The translations under genes and the position numbers were made by a program. Below the pieces are notes generated by a model, which did not search any database, was not told where the DNA came from, and saw only the letters and a list, made by a program, of their open reading frames with translations. From positions 1 through 8,076 of the forward strand of contig JAPOKN010000045.1 in NCBI GenBank assembly GCA_029977605.1: 8,076 bases of DNA. The letters run 5' to 3'. Within the stretch, counting starts at the first letter, position 1; each line of letters starts with the position of its first letter. Source of the stretch: Methanobacteriota archaeon. Its GTDB lineage: Archaea > Thermoplasmatota > Poseidoniia > MGIII > CG-Epi1. Below, in pieces: positions 4,693 through 8,076 of the stretch.

Positions 4693-7600
4693 TTAACTTT
4701 AAAATATATTTTATTATTTTCAACTTGGAAATTATCTAAATCTTTTTCTGGATTTCCTATAATTAGTTCAGACGGTTTCGATCTAGTTTCAGATATGATA
4801 TATTGCCAATCATCTTCATTTAATTTTGGTGAATCTTTTTCTAACCAAACTTTTAATGATATTGAAGCTTCTAAATCTAAATCCAACTCTTTCCTTTTAG
4901 ATTGAATACGTCTAGTTATCTCTCTTGCTAATCCCTTTGACACTAAATCATCAGTAATTTCTACATCAAGTACAAGAGAAATATCTCCTGTCTCCTCTAC
5001 TTCAAACGTTGAAGCTGCATAGCCTTCTTTTTCCACACGCTTGATGTTAATATCTTCCGATGTAATCTCAAATCCTGCTAATTTAGCTGTACCTTTTTCA
5101 ATATCTGAAAGAAGTGAATCTGGGTCTAATTGTGATAATTCAGAAAGAACTTTTGGCAAATCTGCTCTGCACTTTGCGCCTAAAACTTTATGATTTGGTA
5201 AAACCTCTATCTTTTGGAAGCGATCTAAGTTACTTTCAGTTGTTAAATTTTCAACATTCAATTCTTCAGCTATAATCGAATGGAATTCTCTGAGGTCAGG
5301 ACCTCCAACAATCCAACCTTCTTTACAAGGTAATCTTTGTCTACGTTTGGCTTCAACACGAATTTTACGACCTGTTTCAGCAAGCATTCTAACAATTGAC
5401 ATTTCCTTTTCTAATCCTAAATCTTGAGGTGGCAGATTTTTATCAACTAAATCTGAACCAAGAGGCCAATCTGCTGTATGAACTGAAGTGCCTGTTAAAT
5501 CAAAATGAATTTTATCTGGCATAAACGGAGCTATGGGTGCCATAAGTTTACTGACTGTCAATAAAACTTCATGAAGTGTAAATTGACATGCTCTTTTATC
5601 ATGGCTCTCAGCCTCATCCCATAATCTTCTTCTTGAACGGCGAACATACCAATTTGAAAGATCATTAATTACAAAATTTTCTAATTCTCTTGCAGCTTTA
5701 TGGAATTCCCATGAGACATATTGGTCATGATAGTTTTTAGCAACAGAAGAAACTCTAGAAAGAATCCATCTATCTAACGCATTTCTTTTATCAACCGGAA
5801 TGAAATCTTTACTGTAATCAAAATTATCGAGAATGGCATAATCTAAATGGAATTTATGAACATTCCATAACGTTAAGAACATTTTAGCATAAGTTTCTCG
5901 TACCCCATTTGGATCAAAATTCATTGGATTCCAGGGTGCGCTTTGTGAAGTCATGTACCATCTTATGGCATCTGTACCTTCTTTGTTGAAATGATCCCAA
6001 GGATTGACTACGTTTCCTCGAGACTTACTCATTTTCTTACCTTCATTATCTAAAATATGGCCTAAAGATAAGCACCTTCTGTATGATATATTATCGAAAA
6101 CTGTAGTAGATACTGCAAGTAAGGAATAAAACCAACCTCTAGTTTGATCTACAGCTTCACAAATATAATCTACAGGGAAACTATTTTCAAATTTTTCTTT
6201 ATTTTCAAAAGGATAATGCCACTGTGCAAATGAAGCGCAACCTGAATCAAACCAACAATCCATAACATAAGGTTCACGGACCATTTCTCCACTACAACCT
6301 TCTGCTGTACAGCATAATTTTACATCATCTACATACGGCCTGTGAAGCTCTTTAGGAGTTGGTGAATCCTCTGTTTTTAATGAATTCATTTCATCAATAC
6401 TTCCTATACAATGCTGATGTCCGCATGATTCACATATCCAAACAGGTAATGGCGTTCCCCAGTACCTTTCTCGACTTATGGCCCAATCCTTGATATTTCT
6501 TAGCCATTCTCCGACGCGGCCTGTGCCTGTCCATTCTGGAGCCCATTCAACTTGTGAATTGTAATCGATTATTTTGTCTTTAACTGCAGTCATTCTTACG
6601 AACCAACTATCCATTGCATAGTACAACAATGGATGATCTGTTCGCCAACAATGTGGATAATCGTGAGTGTAAATATGCTCTCTGTAGAGCTTATTCTCTC
6701 CATCTAATAAATCAATAATCTTGGAATCACAATCTTTTACGTAATTTCCATCCAATATCTCATGAGTTCCTTTGATAAATTTTCCATCCATACCTACTGT
6801 ATGTTGAGCTGGAAAACCAACTTCCATACCCAACTGATAATCGTCCTCTCCATACATTACAGCCGTATGAACTATACCTGTTCCATCTGTAGTTGTGACA
6901 AAATCTGCTGCGACTACTGTCCAAGCTGTATCTGAATCGCCCTTATCTATTGCTCCTGGAAAAAGAGGTTCATAGGCTTGACCCACTAATTTACTTCCCT
7001 GAAATTCTTCAATAACTTCTGCGTGATGACGCAATACTTCAGGCATCAAATCCTTAGCTAAGATTAATTCTTCACCTACTTCTGCGCCACCTCGACCCTC
7101 CCAACTTTCAGAAGGCTTTGAGGTTACTTTCACTCTACAATATGTGACATCTGGACCAACTGCGAGACCAACATTTCCAGGCAATGTCCAAGGTGTCGTC
7201 GTCCAAGCAACAATTGACCCTTCTGAATCTTTTAGCTTAAATTTGACATAAACTGCAGGCTCGGCTACTTCCTTGTAGCCAAGAGAAACTTCATGTGTTG
7301 AATAACTTGTCCCAGTTTGCGGGCAATAAGGTAATACTTTGTGACCTCGGAAAAGAAGATCTTTGTCATGCATTTGCTTTAGAGACCACCAAGCAGATTC
7401 AATATATTCATCATGTAAAGTAACATACGGATTATCCATATCCACCCAGAAAGCCATCCTTTCACTCATTTCACGCCAAGCTTCTTCATAAGTCCAAACA
7501 CTTTCCTTACATTTCTGATTGAAAGCTTCCATACCATAAGCTTCAATCTCTTCATTTGACATTAAATTCAGTTGCTTCTGAACTTCGATTTCTACAGGCA

Positions 7601-7889
7601 GACCATGAGTATCCCAACCACCTTTTCTTTCTACCAGGTGACCTTCCATAGTTTTCCATCTACAAACCATGTCTTTGAACAATCTGGAAAGAACGTGATG
7701 AATTCCTGGCTTACCGTTAGCTGTAGGAGGACCTTCAAGAAATGTAAATGGTTTCGATGAGCGTCTATTCTCTATACTGTTCTCAAAAGTTTTGTCGCTT
7801 TTCCACCTGTCTGCTACTTCTTTCTCTAGCTCAACTGGGTTATAATTCCCTGTTTTCGCTTGTTTTTTACTAGAATCAGTAACACCCAT
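4689..7889 (-). CDS. ileS: isoleucyl-tRNA synthetase, type 2-like, with GxHH signature
   Basis: This full-length 1066-residue class I synthetase attaches isoleucine to tRNA-Ile in the cytoplasm. The catalytic core has G-P-P-T-A-N-G (53-59), the signature P-G-I-H-H (61-65), W-D-T-H-G-L-P (92-98), E-R-Y-W-G-T-P (474-480), D-Q-T-R-G-W-F (581-587) and K-M-S-K-S (619-623). The CP1 editing domain (about 205-400), which removes mischarged valine, keeps W-T-T-T-P-W-T-L-P-G-N (229-239) and G-T-G-I-V-H-T-A-V-M-Y-G-E-D-D-Y (336-351). Possible zinc ligands are C486/C489 and C527/C532. The anticodon-binding helical domain follows (about 700-850), then a long C-terminal region with L-A-R-E-I-T-R-R-I-Q (987-996). 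The usual H-x-G-H is replaced by G-I-H-H, a swap described in some type 2 IleRS enzymes with extreme mupirocin resistance. ATG 7889 has a TATA box 24-30 bases upstream and no Shine-Dalgarno, implying a leaderless mRNA. The stop overlaps that of the convergent gene within TTAA. A bacterial-like motif set suggests possible transfer, not proven. Confidence 0.97.
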   Translation of the reverse strand: MGVTDSSKKQAKTGNYNPVELEKEVADRWKSDKTFENSIENRRSSKPFTFLEGPPTANGKPGIHHVLSRLFKDMVCRWKTMEGHLVERKGGWDTHGLPVEIEVQKQLNLMSNEEIEAYGMEAFNQKCKESVWTYEEAWREMSERMAFWVDMDNPYVTLHDEYIESAWWSLKQMHDKDLLFRGHKVLPYCPQTGTSYSTHEVSLGYKEVAEPAVYVKFKLKDSEGSIVAWTTTPWTLPGNVGLAVGPDVTYCRVKVTSKPSESWEGRGGAEVGEELILAKDLMPEVLRHHAEVIEEFQGSKLVGQAYEPLFPGAIDKGDSDTAWTVVAADFVTTTDGTGIVHTAVMYGEDDYQLGMEVGFPAQHTVGMDGKFIKGTHEILDGNYVKDCDSKIIDLLDGENKLYREHIYTHDYPHCWRTDHPLLYYAMDSWFVRMTAVKDKIIDYNSQVEWAPEWTGTGRVGEWLRNIKDWAISRERYWGTPLPVWICESCGHQHCIGSIDEMNSLKTEDSPTPKELHRPYVDDVKLCCTAEGCSGEMVREPYVMDCWFDSGCASFAQWHYPFENKEKFENSFPVDYICEAVDQTRGWFYSLLAVSTTVFDNISYRRCLSLGHILDNEGKKMSKSRGNVVNPWDHFNKEGTDAIRWYMTSQSAPWNPMNFDPNGVRETYAKMFLTLWNVHKFHLDYAILDNFDYSKDFIPVDKRNALDRWILSRVSSVAKNYHDQYVSWEFHKAARELENFVINDLSNWYVRRSRRRLWDEAESHDKRACQFTLHEVLLTVSKLMAPIAPFMPDKIHFDLTGTSVHTADWPLGSDLVDKNLPPQDLGLEKEMSIVRMLAETGRKIRVEAKRRQRLPCKEGWIVGGPDLREFHSIIAEELNVENLTTESNLDRFQKIEVLPNHKVLGAKCRADLPKVLSELSQLDPDSLLSDIEKGTAKLAGFEITSEDINIKRVEKEGYAASTFEVEETGDISLVLDVEITDDLVSKGLAREITRRIQSKRKELDLDLEASISLKVWLEKDSPKLNEDDWQYIISETRSKPSELIIGNPEKDLDNFQVENNKIYFKVN
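4708..4720 (+). terminator. possible T-rich terminator for the KAP-like gene
   Basis: The plus strand reads ATTTTATTATTTT 16-28 bases past the stop at 4692, inside the 3' end of ileS. It is the first T-rich tract downstream of the gene and no hairpin is needed for archaeal termination. The assignment rests only on position and composition. Confidence 0.35.
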
Positions 7890-7912
7890 CCTTTAGCGTG
7901 ATTAAGGGCTTG

Positions 7913-7919
7913 ATATAAA
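7913..7919 (-). promoter_or_regulatory. ileS: TATA box of ileS
   Basis: The minus strand reads TTTATAT, 24-30 bases upstream of the ileS ATG at 7889. It is the closest match to an archaeal TATA consensus in the window. The spacing places the transcription start at or next to the ATG, so the mRNA should be leaderless. Confidence 0.6.
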
Positions 7920-7937
7920 GAATCACCGAACTTAAAC

Positions 7938-7943
7938 TTAAAA
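7938..7943 (+). promoter_or_regulatory. TATA box of tRNA-Met
   Basis: TTAAAA followed by CCCC lies 26-31 bases before the mature tRNA-Met 5' end at 7969. A second TTAAA at 7932-7936 is six bases further upstream. The 79-bp gap between ileS and this tRNA holds two back-to-back promoters and nothing else visible. Confidence 0.55.
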
Positions 7944-7968
7944 CCCCTAGTGATTCAACATGCTCGGA

Positions 7969-8076
7969 GCCGGGGTGGCTCAGCCTGGTAGAGCGTCGGA
8001 CTCATAGGGTAAAAATAGTTCCGGCTATGCCTGGGACATCCGAAGGCCGCGGGTTCGAACCCCGCCCCCGGCACCA
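7969..8076 (+). tRNA. elongator tRNA-Met (anticodon CAU) with intron, CCA encoded
   Basis: The exons form a complete cloverleaf: acceptor GCCGGGG/CCCCGGC plus A73 and encoded CCA (8074-8076), D arm GCTC-AGCCTGGTA-GAGC, anticodon stem TCGGA/TCCGA, and T arm GCGGG-TTCGAAC-CCCGC. The anticodon is CAT at 8003-8005, with A37 followed by a 31-base intron (8007-8037). The spliced tRNA is 77 bases with CCA. The acceptor sequence and the intron at 37/38 fit elongator tRNA-Met, a common site for archaeal introns. Initiator tRNA usually has three G-C pairs in the anticodon stem, which are absent here. The isoleucine CAU isoacceptor, read after agmatidine modification, is less likely given the intron and acceptor. 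Confidence 0.93.
8007..8037 (+). other. archaeal tRNA intron with bulge-helix-bulge splice structure
   Basis: The precursor folds as a canonical bulge-helix-bulge. The central four pairs join exon CTCA (8001-8004) to intron TGGG (8032-8035), including one G-U. The 5' bulge is T-A-G (8005-8007) and the 3' bulge is A-C-A (8036-8038). The inner helix pairs GGTA (8008-8011) with TGCC (8028-8031). Cutting after the second base of each bulge removes exactly 31 bases and joins A37 to A38. Confidence 0.85.

Noticed and set aside
4689..4696. TTAATTAA palindrome as a regulatory operator
   Set aside because: It is formed by the two overlapping stop codons and flanking AT-rich codons at gene 3' ends, so a regulatory role is unlikely.
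7572..7760. 62-residue plus-strand frame inside ileS
   Set aside because: It is opposite the conserved catalytic signature of IleRS and has no features of its own.

Overview
The window looks archaeal. The tRNA at the right end carries a 31-nt intron that folds into a canonical bulge-helix-bulge at position 37/38. All three tRNAs have a TTAAA-type TATA box 25-31 bases upstream of the mature 5' end, and several protein genes have a TATA-like box 21-33 bases before the start codon with no Shine-Dalgarno, as in leaderless archaeal genes. The DNA is AT-rich apart from the tRNAs. A surface protein carries an acidic thrombospondin-type-3-like repeat, and the Ile-tRNA synthetase is of the type-2-like class. 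Together these suggest a low-GC marine euryarchaeon such as Poseidoniales (Marine Group II) or Marine Group III. That lineage guess is inference; the archaeal assignment is much firmer.

Layout: (a) 1-313, minus strand: the first ~46 codons of an EamA-type transporter, truncated by the window edge, preceded by tRNA-Glu(UUC). (b) 314-559, minus: a small coiled-coil protein with a GTG start. It is divergent from a tight plus-strand operon and seems to share a single promoter box with it. (c) 612-2959, plus: a three-gene operon of an M50 (site-2 protease family) membrane metallopeptidase, a DCC-family (DUF393) thiol-disulfide protein, and a six-TM membrane protein with a signal peptide and TSP3-like Ca-binding segment. 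Junctions are TGATG and TAAATG, so translation is probably coupled. (d) 2961-3047, minus: tRNA-Leu(UAA), whose 3' end lies one base past the operon's last stop codon. (e) 3124-4692, plus: a modular protein with a KAP-like P-loop domain that has lost key catalytic residues, a basic AT-hook-like linker, HEAT-like helices and a repeated Lys/Phe-rich tail. (f) 4689-7889, minus: full-length isoleucyl-tRNA synthetase, overlapping (e) at the stop codons. (g) 7969-8076, plus: intron-containing elongator tRNA-Met, divergent from ileS and ending exactly at the window edge.

The translation-related genes (three tRNAs and ileS) are housekeeping. The operon 612-2959 combines membrane proteolysis, thiol redox and an extracellular cysteine-containing membrane protein, so a shared cell-envelope role is plausible but unproven. 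The most notable points are the swapped class I signature in IleRS (G-I-H-H instead of H-x-G-H) and the apparently catalytically dead KAP-like protein. No CRISPR array, insertion sequence, prophage or classical defence cassette is visible.
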